A DNA stretch of 64,000 nucleotides from Acidobacteriota bacterium (GCA_013289715.1 JABCZJ010000003.1:62001-126000), one strand, 5' to 3'; counted from the first letter of the stretch, positions 45,297-55,002 are shown. Numbers and translations: made by a program. The notes: generated by a model from the sequence alone, not told the origin.

Positions 45297-45611
45297 TCAG
45301 ACTGCTGCTTCCAGCGCCTTGGGTGGTACCGGCGGTTGCGAGCCATCGAACATTGCGGCAACCGCTGCCATCATTTTCGGAGGAACGGGCGGCTGTGATC
45401 CATCCAGAAACCGGGCAGATGCCCCCGTCATCTTGGGGGGAACCGGCGGTTGCGAGCCATCGAGCGACACGGCCTTAGGCGGGACGGGCGGCTGCAAACC
45501 GTCAAGCAGGGCCGCCAAACTATTGTGCGACGGCGAGTTGCGCGGGGCCACGCTTACCACAAGGCCGCAAACCACAAACAGAAACACCACTGCTCTAGCT
45601 GTCTGGTTCAT
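45297..45611 (-). CDS. Secreted protein of four DGSQPPVPPK peptides
   Basis: 104 residues: a signal peptide (about 1-21, AVVFLFVVCGLVVSV) and then four near-identical decapeptides: DGLQPPVPPK (37-46) and DGSQPPVPPK at 51-60, 70-79 and 89-98. Each is preceded by a variable spacer of 4-9 mostly hydrophobic residues ending in L or F (RFL, AMF, VSL), with Met or Ala starting the next spacer. Total unit about 14-19 residues. A CAGGAGAC ribosome site precedes the ATG. The proline-rich repeats may be cut into short peptides at the Lys, or bind SH3-like or other partners. No known family comes to mind. It lies 89 bases upstream of the membrane operon. Confidence 0.7.
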   Translation of the reverse strand: MNQTARAVVFLFVVCGLVVSVAPRNSPSHNSLAALLDGLQPPVPPKAVSLDGSQPPVPPKMTGASARFLDGSQPPVPPKMMAAVAAMFDGSQPPVPPKALEAAV

Positions 45612-45958
45612 TGAGGGTCTCCTGTTTTTCGTCTTGGCGCGTTGAAGCGCGCTGCCACGGTACAGGGCCAGCGCGCGTCAAACGTCGCGTGGCGGGAATT
45701 GCTTGGCATGCAAAGCAGGACTTACCTTGATTCGCGAAGCGGTCGGGAAAAACCCAGGCAGAGAAGTACGGGCGATGGTTCTGTCACGTCCGCGATAATA
45801 ACCGCTGGCACGTATTTACCGCGGAGCAAGCCCCATGTTGTTCCTCTCGTTACTAGGAGCTTATGCCGTTACCACAATGGAACCCCTGCGGCACATACGT
45901 ATATCCCCGCTTTCTCAGCTCTGGCATCCTTTGTCGAGTGGTACACCAGCGAGGAACC
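45612..45958. other. 347-base divergent intergenic region
   Basis: Between the repeat-peptide gene and the GGDEF gene. No gene is seen and the bases do not match a c-di-GMP riboswitch that I can recognise. Promoters for both directions should lie here; none is clear. Confidence 0.35.
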
Positions 45959-46840
45959 ATGCCGGAGATTCATGCTCAGAGCTCGGCGCCGTCCGACCGT
46001 CAGGCCCCTCCGCAATTCGAACCGGAGAAAATCCGCGAACATTTGCATCACCTGGATCGCCGGCAATGGTGGCTGTGGTCCACAACGGTAGCGGTGATTC
46101 TCTTGCTCACGCTCGCCGTGGCATCCTTCGCATTCCCCGCGATGCTCAGCCGCGATGAATCTTCCTATTCGTTCTACTTGAATCAAGCAGTCCGCGCTCT
46201 GGTGGGGCTTGTTCTGGTGTTCAGCGTCTATTTGATCTATCAGCAGCACCAACTAACGCGCATTCGTCACGAGGTGGCTGAGCAGATGCAATCCCTCGCC
46301 AAGGTGGAATCTCTGGCGTCAGAGGTTTACAAGCTCGCCGCACTCGATCAGCTCACCGGGCTTTACAATCGGCGTTCCGGCGAACAGCGCCTGGCTCAGG
46401 AAATCAGCCGTGCGCAGCGCCACGGCCGCCCGCTCACGGTTCTCCTCATGGATCTCGATGGCTTGAAGCAGATTAATGACCGGTTCGGCCACGCCGCCGG
46501 CGATACCGTGCTAAAGGGATTCGCGGATCGACTGCAACGCGCCATTCGCGGCTCCGATCTTGCCGTGCGCCTGGGCGGTGACGAATTCATGGCCCTGCTT
46601 CCGGAATGCCGCTCTGAAGAGGTTCGGCACGTCCTGGGCCGTCTGGAAGGTATGGAGTTCGAATTCGATAATGAAAAGTTGCGCCTGCTGTATTCCCGCG
46701 GCTGGACCGACTACGCCGCGGGCGAAACGCCTCAGGAGCTCTTGAAGCGCGCCGATCAAGCTCTCTATGAGAATAAACGCGCCGGGAAACGCAACGTGGT
46801 AGCGACGCTGCAAACTCCGGTCGTGCAGTCCACGATCTAG
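45959..46840 (+). CDS. Membrane diguanylate cyclase (GGDEF)
   Basis: 293 residues from ATG 45959 (an upstream in-frame start at 45863 lacks support). Two membrane helices at about 34-56 and 75-95 (WWLWSTTVAVILLLTLAVASFAF, NQAVRALVGLVLVFSVYLIY) are followed by a coiled coil and the GGDEF domain from about residue 130: DQLTGLYNRRSGEQRL, LLMDLDGLKQINDRFGHAAGD and the active site VRLGGDEFMALLPE. The inhibitory I-site RGSD lies five residues before GGDEF, so product inhibition is expected. Makes c-di-GMP, consistent with the PilZ protein nearby. No sensor domain is recognised. Confidence 0.9.
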   Translation: MPEIHAQSSAPSDRQAPPQFEPEKIREHLHHLDRRQWWLWSTTVAVILLLTLAVASFAFPAMLSRDESSYSFYLNQAVRALVGLVLVFSVYLIYQQHQLTRIRHEVAEQMQSLAKVESLASEVYKLAALDQLTGLYNRRSGEQRLAQEISRAQRHGRPLTVLLMDLDGLKQINDRFGHAAGDTVLKGFADRLQRAIRGSDLAVRLGGDEFMALLPECRSEEVRHVLGRLEGMEFEFDNEKLRLLYSRGWTDYAAGETPQELLKRADQALYENKRAGKRNVVATLQTPVVQSTI

Positions 46841-46967
46841 CGGCCGGAACCGACTCTCGGGCGCCCTGGCGAGGTCTCGTTGCAGGACACGGCAACTTCG
46901 TCTTCAAAATCGTGCAACCAGACTCACAAGACGCGCGTTTCACGCCAGGAATGTTCGTGTGAGGAAC

Positions 46968-47014
46968 AATATTCGAAATATTACTTGCGCCGCTTTGAGG
47001 GTTACTCGTAAGAT
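46968..47014 (+). promoter_or_regulatory. Palindromic operator and promoter of the second XRE gene
   Basis: A perfect palindrome AATATT-CGA-AATATT at 46968-46982 lies right before a possible -35 (TTGCGC, 46985-46990) and -10 (TAAGAT, 47009-47014) with an 18-base spacer. The ATG follows 25 bases later behind GAGGAAAGG. The palindrome size fits an XRE dimer site and suggests self-regulation. Confidence 0.6.
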
Positions 47015-47039
47015 ACGGCCCAGTTAGAGGAAAGGTACC

Positions 47040-47471
47040 ATGCCCAAAGAGAAACCAAAAGTTAACATCGGTGAAGTAATCAAGTCCTACCGCGCCGACC
47101 GCGGGCTTTCCCAAGGCGATATCGAGCGCCGCACCGGGCTGCTCCGTTGTTACCTCTCGCGCGTCGAGAACGGCCACACCGTTCCCTCGCTCGAGACTCT
47201 CGCCAAAATTGCCGAGGCTATGGAAATCTCCCTCGCCGATTTTTTCCCCGGCAGCGACACGCCCGGGGATCGGGAAACTCGCAAAATGCTCGGCGAACTC
47301 TCCGAAGAAGAAATCCGCTTCCTCGCAGACATCAAGAAATATTCCACCACGCTTTCCGACGATGACAAGAAGCTCGTACTCGCGATGATTCGCAAGATGG
47401 CCACCATCACTCCACCGCCGTCGCGCGTAAACGGAAAGCCCACAAACATCGGACGCCGCCCCGAATATTAA
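47040..47471 (+). CDS. XRE-family helix-turn-helix regulator
   Basis: 143 residues. HTH at about 9-63: IGEVIKSYRADRGLSQGDIERRTGLLRCYLSRVENGHTVPSLETLAKIAEAM (in parts), followed by LADFFPGSD. A helical C-terminal domain of about 60 residues (LGELSEEEIRFLADIKKYSTTLSDDDKKLVLAMIRKMA) follows, typical of acidobacterial XRE regulators of this size. DNA target unknown; the palindrome upstream makes autoregulation likely. Confidence 0.85.
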   Translation: MPKEKPKVNIGEVIKSYRADRGLSQGDIERRTGLLRCYLSRVENGHTVPSLETLAKIAEAMEISLADFFPGSDTPGDRETRKMLGELSEEEIRFLADIKKYSTTLSDDDKKLVLAMIRKMATITPPPSRVNGKPTNIGRRPEY

Positions 47472-47493
47472 TTTTATTCTCCGCTGCCGGATC

Positions 47494-47787
47494 ATGCCCG
47501 TCCGTCGGCCCATGCTCGCGTCTGTCTATCGCGATCGCATCACAGCATTCCTGCTGCTATCGGCTCTCTTCCCTATCTTTCTGCAGCGCCAAGTAAACTA
47601 CCGGCTCAGGAAACCCGGTGTCGTGCGCTTTAGCGGCGCCTGCTTGTTGCTATTTTCGCTCCGTTGCCTTTGGTGGCGCGGCTGGTATTTCTGGATGCTC
47701 TTCGCCGGCCTCACCTTTTCGGGCGCCTGGCGCTTCTTTTTCCCGCAACATTCGATAAGCGCACAACAGCGCACCTACCCCCGCTGA
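47494..47787 (+). CDS. Possible small membrane protein
   Basis: 97 residues, 22 bases after the XRE gene. It has two hydrophobic stretches (ITAFLLLSALFPIFL and WYFWMLFAGLTFSGAWRFFF) and many aromatic residues. No family. There is no strong ribosome site, so it may be spurious. Confidence 0.35.
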   Translation: MPVRRPMLASVYRDRITAFLLLSALFPIFLQRQVNYRLRKPGVVRFSGACLLLFSLRCLWWRGWYFWMLFAGLTFSGAWRFFFPQHSISAQQRTYPR

Positions 47788-48002
47788 GTCCACGGCTGCC
47801 TAATGCTCGCCGCCATAGCCGTCTGGGCGCTCCGGCCGTAACCGCGGGCATTCCTTGTCTTTGTTCTCCCTTGGTTTCGCTTTATCAGTTTTGCCTTTAT
47901 CGGTGTTTATCTGCGTTCATCTGTCGTGCCTTGGAACTCCATAACATTCCACCCAACCACCGCTAGCACGAAACCCCGCCAATTCGTTACAATAGACAAG
48001 AC

Positions 48003-49301
48003 ATGACACAAAAGCGGCACAAAACAGTAGGCGTAAGAGTCGGAAAAATCCAAGTCGGTGGCGGCGCCCCAGTAGTCGTCCAGTCCATGACGAACACCGA
48101 CACCGTAGACATCGCCTCCACCACGCAGCAATGCCTGGAACTAGCCCAAGCCGGCTCGGAACTGGTCCGCATCACCGTGAACATCCCCGAAGCCGCGGCC
48201 GCAGTGCCCGAAATCAAAAAGCGCCTCCTCGATGCCGGCTGCGACGTCCCCCTCATCGGCGATTTTCATTACAACGGCCACGTCCTGCTGACCAAATATC
48301 CCGACTGCGCCAGCGCCCTCGATAAACTGCGCATCAATCCCGGCAACGTCGGCGCCGGCCAGCGCCGCGACGAGCAATTTTCCACCATCTGCAAAGTCGC
48401 GCGCGATCACAACAAGCCCGTGCGCATCGGCGTGAACGGCGGCTCGCTGAACCAAGAGCTCGTGATGCGTAAGATGCAGGAAAACACGGACAAAGACCTC
48501 GGCAAGTCTTCCGAAGAGATCATCAATGAGTGCATGGTCCTCTCGGCCCTGGAATCCACCGCGCTCGCGCTCGAATGCGGCCTGCGCAAAGATCAAATAA
48601 TTATTTCGTGCAAGGTATCCCGCCCGCACGACCTGGTCGCCATCTACCGCGACCTCGCGTCGAAAACCGATCAGCCGCTGCACCTCGGCCTCACCGAAGC
48701 AGGCATGGGCGCAAAAGGTCTGGTGTGGTCCTCCGCTTCCATGGGTATTCTGCTCGATGAAGGCATCGGCGACACGATCCGCGTTTCGCTGACGCCGCGT
48801 CCTGGCGGCGACCGCCGCGACGAAGTTTACGCTGCCTGCGAGCTGCTGCAATCGCTCGGCCTGCGCACTTTCGCGCCCAGCGTCACCGCCTGCCCCGGCT
48901 GCGGACGCACCACCAGTACCACCTTCCAGGAATTAGCGGAGAGCATTCAAGGCTACATTCGCGACAAAATGCCGGAGTGGAAGCGCTATTACGAAGGTGT
49001 GGAAGACATGAAGCTCGCCGTGATGGGCTGCATCGTCAACGGCCCCGGCGAATCCAAAGCCGCCAACATCGGCATCAGCCTCCCCGGCACCGGCGAAGCC
49101 CCTCGCTGCCCCGTCTACATTGACGGCAAACATTTCAACACCCTGGAAGGCACCTACGAAGAACTCTCCTCCGCGTTCCAAAAACTGGTAGACGATTACA
49201 TCGCCACAAAATACGCAAAGCGCGAACACCCGCTGCCGGAAGTGAACGTCCCGCCGCCCCCAGCAGCAAGCGCAAAATCCGCATTACGCGTACTTGCGTA
49301 A
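48003..49301 (+). CDS. ispG: 4-hydroxy-3-methylbut-2-en-1-yl diphosphate synthase
   Basis: 432 residues. TIM barrel with [54 protein letters not shown] and LRINPGN; the C-terminal iron-sulfur domain has [17 protein letters not shown] and [13 protein letters not shown], giving the three cysteines of the 4Fe-4S cluster. It catalyses the sixth step of the non-mevalonate (MEP) isoprenoid pathway, and so could supply precursors for the geranylgeranyl-type lipids handled at 27630. Length and motifs are normal. A Pro/Ala-rich tail of about 25 residues is extra. Confidence 0.95.
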   Translation: MTQKRHKTVGVRVGKIQVGGGAPVVVQSMTNTDTVDIASTTQQCLELAQAGSELVRITVNIPEAAAAVPEIKKRLLDAGCDVPLIGDFHYNGHVLLTKYPDCASALDKLRINPGNVGAGQRRDEQFSTICKVARDHNKPVRIGVNGGSLNQELVMRKMQENTDKDLGKSSEEIINECMVLSALESTALALECGLRKDQIIISCKVSRPHDLVAIYRDLASKTDQPLHLGLTEAGMGAKGLVWSSASMGILLDEGIGDTIRVSLTPRPGGDRRDEVYAACELLQSLGLRTFAPSVTACPGCGRTTSTTFQELAESIQGYIRDKMPEWKRYYEGVEDMKLAVMGCIVNGPGESKAANIGISLPGTGEAPRCPVYIDGKHFNTLEGTYEELSSAFQKLVDDYIATKYAKREHPLPEVNVPPPPAASAKSALRVLA

Positions 49302-49313
49302 TCGATATGGAGT

Positions 49314-49334
49314 GCGGCGGCTCGCCGCCGCTTT
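49314..49334 (+). terminator. GC-rich hairpin after ispG
   Basis: GCGGCGG-CTCG-CCGCCGC followed by TTTC (49314-49334), 13 bases after the ispG stop. It resembles a terminator and also the GGAGTGCGGCG repeat start seen again near 58543. Confidence 0.5.
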
Positions 49335-49548
49335 CGCTGAGAATTCAACCCAATCGCTTATCGCCCGAGGCGAGGCTTGCCTCGCCCTCTCCTTCGTCAA
49401 CAGTGGCACATCCCCGCCCGCAGCAGGAGGGCGTGGTCGTGCGCCTTCGCGAGCCTAGCGGCGTTCCAGAGGCTTCTGTCTACCCACAAGTTGTCTGGCC
49501 GATATTTGACTGGGCAGTAAACTCGCATTGGGCGGTAATCGCCGCGCC

Positions 49549-50124
49549 ATGCAAACGCTCGGATTGTCCGATTCGACTCCTCGCACCGAGAGCCGCCTGA
49601 AAAGTCTCTTCTGGCCGTCGATCCAGACCGGTAGCGACGTGGACTACCTGGGCGCGCAGGGATATTGGTTTTGCACAATCCCAGCGCTTCTTTCTCTTGT
49701 CGTGTTGATATTCAGCGGCAACTCGATTCTCGGCCCGCTGATTTTCTTGTTTTACTACATCGGCGGCGTGGGCGTTCGCGAGCGCAGCCGTTACGCAGCC
49801 GCTGTCGTTCTGCTAATGTACGTTGCGGACGCAGTGCTAGGGGACGCAGTGGTAGGCGGGCACAGCGTTGTCAAAATACTGATTGCCGCGGTTCTATTCT
49901 CGAATCTTCGGGCTACCTGGATCGCTTCCTCCTGGAAACCTGACTCCGAGGCAGGAGCGTCGCCGCCGCGTCTCGGTGACCCGTGGAGTGACAAATTTGC
50001 TGACGAATTGCCGGCATTCTTCTGGGCTAAAGTGCGCCTGCTGTATTACGTTTTTTCCGCCGGCTTTCTGGTTTTCATCCTTTTCGGACTCGCCGTGCTC
50101 TTCTCACATCGAGTTTCACACTAG
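49549..50124 (+). CDS. Multi-pass membrane protein of unknown function
   Basis: 191 residues from ATG 49549. Four to five hydrophobic helices: GYWFCTIPALLSLVVLIFSG, GPLIFLFYYIGGVGVRERS, AAVVLLMYVADAVLG, VVKILIAAVLFSN and a C-terminal LLYYVFSAGFLVFILFGLAVLF. No family I recognise. Convergent with the permease gene downstream. Confidence 0.55.
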   Translation: MQTLGLSDSTPRTESRLKSLFWPSIQTGSDVDYLGAQGYWFCTIPALLSLVVLIFSGNSILGPLIFLFYYIGGVGVRERSRYAAAVVLLMYVADAVLGDAVVGGHSVVKILIAAVLFSNLRATWIASSWKPDSEAGASPPRLGDPWSDKFADELPAFFWAKVRLLYYVFSAGFLVFILFGLAVLFSHRVSH

Positions 50125-50174
50125 CGCCGCGACGGAACGAGCTTGCCCCATGAGAACCAGCACCTCTTAAACTC

Positions 50175-52637
50175 TCACTCATGCCGCAACGCGTTCAACG
50201 GATCCGTGCGCATCGCGCGCCGCGCCGGAATGTAACCAGCCGCCAGCGCCACGCACGTCAGCAGCACCGCAACGCTCGCAAACGTAACCGCATCTGTCGG
50301 CCGCACGCCAAACAGCAAGCTCGCCATCAACCGTGTCAAAGCCAGCGCCGCCACCACGCCAATGCCAACGCCCGCGAGCACCGCGCCGACTCCCTGCCCC
50401 ATCACCAGCTTCAACACATCCGTCGACTGCGCCCCCAGCGCCATGCGAATTCCAATCTCGCGCGTCCGCTGCTGCACGGTGTAAGAAATCAACCCATACA
50501 ATCCAATCATCGCCAAAATCAGCGCCAGCCCCGCAAAGCTCCCAATCAAATACGAAGGATACCGCCGCAGAAAAACCGAAGCAGTCTGATTGGTAAAATG
50601 CTCCATCGTCTGCGGCTGAATCAAAGGCAGTTGCGGATCCATCTGGTGCAGCGCAACCTGCGCCGAGCCGACAAACGCCGCGGGATCGCCCGCCGTCCGC
50701 ACCATGTACGTCAGAAAAGTCGAAGGCCCCTGCTCGTTCGCCACATAAATCACCGGCGCGGGCGGGCCCGCGAGGTCATCCTGCGCAATATTTCCCACCA
50801 CGCCGACAATCTCGCGATACGGTTCCTTCGCGTCGAACGTAAACCGCGTGCGTTTCCCCACCGCCCCCTCGTTCGGAAAATATTTCTTCACAAACGCTTG
50901 ATTCACCACCGTCACCCACGGCGCTTCCAGCTTGTCCGTCGCGGAAAACATGCGCCCCGAAACTAGCGGCACCTTCAACGTGGAAAAATAATCCGGCGTC
51001 ACCGTAATAATGTCGCACTCATCTTCCTGCCCCTGCGCCGTAGGCCGCCCCTGCACCAAAAACCGGATCGTCCCGCCGCTGCCGCCAATCGGCAGCGCGC
51101 TGGTTACGCCCACGCCCTGCACTCCTGGCAAGTTGCGCAACTTCTCGCTGAACTCGTGCTCGAACAATCTCGCCGCCGGACTGTCGTTCGGATAATTTTT
51201 GTCGCTGGGATAAGAGCTGTCCGGCAAGTTCACCGAAAACACCAGCAAGTTCCGCTGATCAAACCCGGCGTCCTGATGCAGCAGCGCGTGCAAACTCTGC
51301 AGCATCAATCCCGCACCCACCAGCAACACCAGCGAAACCGCAATTTCCGCCGCCACCACCGCATTGCGCAAACGCGCGTGCGCCGCACTGGTCCCCCCGC
51401 GCGATTCGTCCTTCAGCGCGTTGCTCACTTTCGTTTGTGACATCGAAAGGGCTGGAGCCAAACCAAAAAGCACCGCCGTCAGCAGCGTCACGGCGCACAA
51501 AAACAGTAGGACCGGCAAGTTGGCCCCCGCCTCGCGCAAACTCGGCAAAGTACTCAGCACCGGCTGCGGTATCGCCCCAATCAATACATTCACGCCCCAC
51601 TGCGCCGCCGCAAACCCAAACGCCGCGCCGAGCGCAGCCAACAGCACGCTCTCCGTCAGCAGTTGCCCGATCAATTGTCCCCGGCTCGCGCCCAACGCCG
51701 TGCGTATCGCGAATTCCTTCCGCCGGCTCGCCGCGCGCGTCATCATCAAATTCGCCACGTTCGCGCAAGCAATCAGCAACACAAATCCCACCGCGCCGAA
51801 AATCACCAGCAGCAACGGCTGCACCTGGCCCACGATCCTTTGCCGCAGCGTACCCATCGCCACAAATACAGAACCATCCTGCTGCGGATGTTCCCGCGCC
51901 AGCTGCGCCGTGATCCCGTCCATTTCCGCGTGCGCCTGCGCCATCGTCACTCCCGGCGCCAGACGCGCAAACACATTCATCCAGCGCAGATTGCGCCGCG
52001 TCAGCACATCCTGCGTCGCATGCATCGGCACCCACAGCGGAAAATCATTCGATGGCGCAAAATGAAAATCGCGCGACAGCACTCCCACGATCGTCGCCGG
52101 CTTGTTGTCCAACGTGATGGTGCGCCCAATCGCTTTCGGATCGCCGCCGAAATCGCTACGCCAGTAGCCGTAGGTAAGCATCACGACGTGCGGCCCGTCG
52201 CCCGCGTCCTCGCCATCCACGAATCCTCGACCGAGCGCCGGCTTTACTCCCAGCGTCGAAAAAAAATTCGGCATCACCTGCGTGGCAAATACCGCCTTGG
52301 GCTCGCCGTTCCCCGCCAAAGTAAAAGTGTCGAAGCTATACGCCGTTAACGATGAAAAACTCTTCGTCGTCTTCTTCCAATCCACGAAATCCGGATAGGA
52401 ACTGTTGCGGCTTACCGCTTCGTTGTCCCGCGTCTGCGTACGCCCTTCGCCCAAAGTCACCAACCGGTCCGGCTGGTAGTAGGGCAACGGCCGCAGCAGC
52501 GCCGAATACACCACCGAAAAAATCGCCGCGTTCGCGCCAATTCCCAATGCCAGCGTCAGCACCGCCACCAGCGTGAATCCCGGACTCTTCGCCAGCACGC
52601 GCGTGCCATAGCGAACGTTCTTCCAAAGAGCGCTCAT
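50175..52637 (-). CDS. MacB/FtsX-type ABC permease, acidobacterial duplicated orphan permease
   Basis: 820 residues from ATG 52637 (GGAGGC upstream). It carries two FtsX-like halves: each has a membrane helix group and a MacB periplasmic core. First half: [46 protein letters not shown], then [38 protein letters not shown]. Second half: [25 protein letters not shown] and [36 protein letters not shown]. The ATPase is encoded elsewhere (orphan permease), as in the large ADOP family that is strongly enriched in Acidobacteria. Likely exports a peptide or lipid, or transmits mechanical signals. A small exported protein gene lies 49 bases upstream. Confidence 0.92.
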   Translation of the reverse strand: MSALWKNVRYGTRVLAKSPGFTLVAVLTLALGIGANAAIFSVVYSALLRPLPYYQPDRLVTLGEGRTQTRDNEAVSRNSSYPDFVDWKKTTKSFSSLTAYSFDTFTLAGNGEPKAVFATQVMPNFFSTLGVKPALGRGFVDGEDAGDGPHVVMLTYGYWRSDFGGDPKAIGRTITLDNKPATIVGVLSRDFHFAPSNDFPLWVPMHATQDVLTRRNLRWMNVFARLAPGVTMAQAHAEMDGITAQLAREHPQQDGSVFVAMGTLRQRIVGQVQPLLLVIFGAVGFVLLIACANVANLMMTRAASRRKEFAIRTALGASRGQLIGQLLTESVLLAALGAAFGFAAAQWGVNVLIGAIPQPVLSTLPSLREAGANLPVLLFLCAVTLLTAVLFGLAPALSMSQTKVSNALKDESRGGTSAAHARLRNAVVAAEIAVSLVLLVGAGLMLQSLHALLHQDAGFDQRNLLVFSVNLPDSSYPSDKNYPNDSPAARLFEHEFSEKLRNLPGVQGVGVTSALPIGGSGGTIRFLVQGRPTAQGQEDECDIITVTPDYFSTLKVPLVSGRMFSATDKLEAPWVTVVNQAFVKKYFPNEGAVGKRTRFTFDAKEPYREIVGVVGNIAQDDLAGPPAPVIYVANEQGPSTFLTYMVRTAGDPAAFVGSAQVALHQMDPQLPLIQPQTMEHFTNQTASVFLRRYPSYLIGSFAGLALILAMIGLYGLISYTVQQRTREIGIRMALGAQSTDVLKLVMGQGVGAVLAGVGIGVVAALALTRLMASLLFGVRPTDAVTFASVAVLLTCVALAAGYIPARRAMRTDPLNALRHE

Positions 52638-52686
52638 CGTTGCGCCTCCCAAGCTTCAGCGCTGCACGCTTTCAATAATCAGCGCG

Positions 52687-53175
52687 TCATCGAGCCCAAT
52701 GGATTTTGTAGTGGCCGGTCGCATCCTGCAACGTCACGCGCAACAGCCATTCGCCCTTCATGGCCTGAATGTTCGTCGTGTCCATAGAGGCGCGCTCCGT
52801 CGTTCCGATATTTGCGCGCACTTCACCGGTGGGATCAATCAACTCCCAGCGAACCAGTCCGTGCTCGACTTCCGCGGAAACGTTCAGATGCACCATGTCC
52901 GACAAACCGTCCAAGCGGATGCGGTACTCGACGACTTTCGTCTCATTCGTGAAGCGTTCGTCCTTCTTCAGGTCTGGCTGCGCGTCGGCCACCAAGGTGC
53001 GGTCCGCGGGCGTCGTCGCCGGAATGTCCGAAGGAAAATCAATGCTCACGTCCCGGCGCGGGTTCGGCGAGAAGGCCGCCGTCCCGAGAACAACGTTTCC
53101 CAAAACGAAAGCACAAGCCGCGAGCAATCCCGCAAAACGAATCGTCCGCCGTAGTTTGCTGCAATCGATATTCAT
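52687..53175 (-). CDS. Small exported protein of unknown function
   Basis: 162 residues from ATG 53175 with GAGGTG upstream. A signal peptide-like stretch ends near FVLGNVVLGTAAF (about residue 29). The mature part is a beta-rich domain: VVEYRIRLDGLSDMVHLNVSAEVEHGLVRWELIDPTGEVRANIG (seen in parts), ending WLLRVTLQDATGHYKIHWAR. It looks like a beta sandwich such as a lectin-like or carbohydrate-binding module. It is 49 bases upstream of the orphan permease on the same strand and may be its periplasmic partner. Function unknown. Confidence 0.6.
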   Translation of the reverse strand: MNIDCSKLRRTIRFAGLLAACAFVLGNVVLGTAAFSPNPRRDVSIDFPSDIPATTPADRTLVADAQPDLKKDERFTNETKVVEYRIRLDGLSDMVHLNVSAEVEHGLVRWELIDPTGEVRANIGTTERASMDTTNIQAMKGEWLLRVTLQDATGHYKIHWAR

Positions 53176-53299
53176 TGGCACACCTCGCTGTCGTAGCCCA
53201 ATTGCAACCGACTTGCCAAGCTCACCGCAACGCAAGCGATTGATTCGCTTCAGATTACGCAAGCGCGTTTCCCGCCTCCGGCGACCTGACTGCTCGCCT

Positions 53300-54355
53300 G
53301 TGGGACGCGCCGGACGCCGCGAGCCTCCGCAGCCTCTGTGCAACTTCTACCGATGCGATCCCTGGCCATCAGCCTGCCTAGAAGCGGCGGAGCCCATTCC
53401 GATCGCAGCCGACGCCGCGATCCCGTTCCCCAATCCGAATCCACGCAGCCAGCGGACTACCGCCGCCTACCTCTTTCTCGAAGGGCAGGTCGTCGAAGCC
53501 TCCACCATGCTCTCAAACGCGATCCTGCGCGGGGAATCCGCCGATCTGTCGAACGCTTGGGGCGTGGTTCAACTCGCCGTCGCCGAGCGAGCCTTGCGCC
53601 GTGCCCTGCTGCTGGCGCCCACCCATCACGACGCCGCCATAAATCTCGGTGTCCTGCTTTTCAGCGTTGGCAAACAAGCCGACGCCGCCGCTTATCTGCG
53701 CCAATCGCTCGCCTTCACCAGCGGCCCGACGCACGACTACGTGCAGGCGCTGCTCAACCTCTGCGAGATTCAGCGCGCACTGCCCGCCGCGCCTCCGCCC
53801 AGGCAAATTACCGAGGGGTACACCTTCACCGCCGACTGGTTCTCGGGAAACATCGCGAGTTTCTGGAAGCATCTGAAAGCCCTCCGCGGCACGCACTGCT
53901 CGATCCTGGAAATCGGCTACTTCGAAGGCCGCGCCTCCACCTGGCTGCTACAAAATATCGCCACCTCGCCCGATTCGCGCCCGCTCTGCCTCGATTGTAA
54001 TGACCAGCCGCTGCTCTGGCCCAACATCAAGCAAGCCGGAGGCGAAAAACGCACCGAGTTCCGCCGCGGCAGATCGCGCGAAACCCTGCACACGCTGCCC
54101 TCCGTCGCATACGAATTCATCTCCATTGACGGCGCCCACTCCACCATTCACGTCCTGCAAGACGCCGTCCTAAGTTTCCGTCTCGCAAGGACCGGCGCCA
54201 TCATCGCGTTCGATGATTACCACTGGAACGATCCGCAGCACACTCAACTCGGCGTCCCCAAGCCCGCCATTGACACGTTGCGAGCCGTCTACGCCAAAAA
54301 GATCGAAGTTCTCGAATCCGCCTACCAAATCTGGCTCCGCAAACTCACCGATTAG
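53300..54355 (+). CDS. TPR-containing class I methyltransferase
   Basis: 351 residues if the GTG at 53300 is used; the true start is uncertain because the upstream frame continues antisense to the previous gene. Residues about 60-155 form two TPR-like repeats (RALRRALLLAPTHHDAAINLGVLLFSVGKQADAAAYLRQSL, in parts). The C-terminal half is a methyltransferase: CSILEIGYFEGRASTWLLQNIA (SAM-binding motif I, Glu and Gly), FISIDGAHSTIHVLQDAVLSFRL and AIIAFDDYHWND. The type is seen in sugar or O-methyltransferases. No signal peptide. Function unknown. Confidence 0.65.
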   Translation: MGRAGRREPPQPLCNFYRCDPWPSACLEAAEPIPIAADAAIPFPNPNPRSQRTTAAYLFLEGQVVEASTMLSNAILRGESADLSNAWGVVQLAVAERALRRALLLAPTHHDAAINLGVLLFSVGKQADAAAYLRQSLAFTSGPTHDYVQALLNLCEIQRALPAAPPPRQITEGYTFTADWFSGNIASFWKHLKALRGTHCSILEIGYFEGRASTWLLQNIATSPDSRPLCLDCNDQPLLWPNIKQAGGEKRTEFRRGRSRETLHTLPSVAYEFISIDGAHSTIHVLQDAVLSFRLARTGAIIAFDDYHWNDPQHTQLGVPKPAIDTLRAVYAKKIEVLESAYQIWLRKLTD

Positions 54356-54451
54356 CCAAATCGAATCCCCAGCGCGGCAGTCGATGTACGACTTGCGGGC
54401 AAGAACGACTTTCTGTCGGACCACCGCGTTGTGCAGCGGGGCACACCGCAA

Positions 54452-54850
54452 CTATCCCACCTCAAACCCGGGCACATTCATGAGCACCACTCGCCAACCA
54501 TCCGGATCCTCAAACGTCACGCCTTTTTCCGCCCAGTAGGGATTTTCGGGAGGTACCGGCTCGTGGCCGCGTTCGCTCAGATGATTGACCACCCTCGCAA
54601 TCGCCGCGCGGTCCGGCATGTATAACACCAGCATGTTGTCGCGGCTCGGCGCGGGACACGGGCTCCCGTCCGCATGATGGGTGAATTCCAAGTGCAATTC
54701 GCGCCCGGGCAGTCCGAGAATGTAACCGGAATAACCATCGTGATCATGGAACGAACCAAGAATCTTCAGCCCGATGCCTTGGGAATAGAATTGCACGACT
54801 GCGTCGAGCTTGTCCGTCGGTCGCGCGATGCGAATTTGCGTCACGGGCAT
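54452..54850 (-). CDS. Glyoxalase/VOC-family protein
   Basis: 132 residues from ATG 54850 (an upstream in-frame ATG exists at 54874). The paired beta-alpha-beta-beta-beta modules are clear: TQIRIARPTDKLDAVVQFYSQGIGLKILGSF, GRELHLEFTHHAD and FEDPDGWRVVLMN. The metal-binding positions (Glu in HLEF and others) are present. It may be a lactoylglutathione lyase-like or bleomycin-resistance-type enzyme. It is intact, unlike the VOC gene at 13955. Confidence 0.8.
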   Translation of the reverse strand: MPVTQIRIARPTDKLDAVVQFYSQGIGLKILGSFHDHDGYSGYILGLPGRELHLEFTHHADGSPCPAPSRDNMLVLYMPDRAAIARVVNHLSERGHEPVPPENPYWAEKGVTFEDPDGWRVVLMNVPGFEVG

Positions 54851-55002
54851 ATTGGCTGGCCATCCAGTTATCATTTTCGCGCTCCTCGCCGCGGAACTTC
54901 CCGCCTCGTTCTTGCTAGTCGTCTGTGGTACCGCTAGACTGGCGACGTTCTCGGTAATCCAGGCGTGCGTTTACGCTACGCCATTCTCGCCGCGCAATTC
55001 AA

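Noticed and set aside
45300..45520. Regularly spaced near-identical DNA repeats resembling a small CRISPR array
   Set aside because: The repeats keep the reading frame and encode the DGSQPPVPPK peptides; spacers vary in length and code for hydrophobic residues, and there are no cas genes.
45612..45958. Possible c-di-GMP riboswitch before the GGDEF gene
   Set aside because: I find neither the conserved core nor the tetraloop receptor sequence of that riboswitch.
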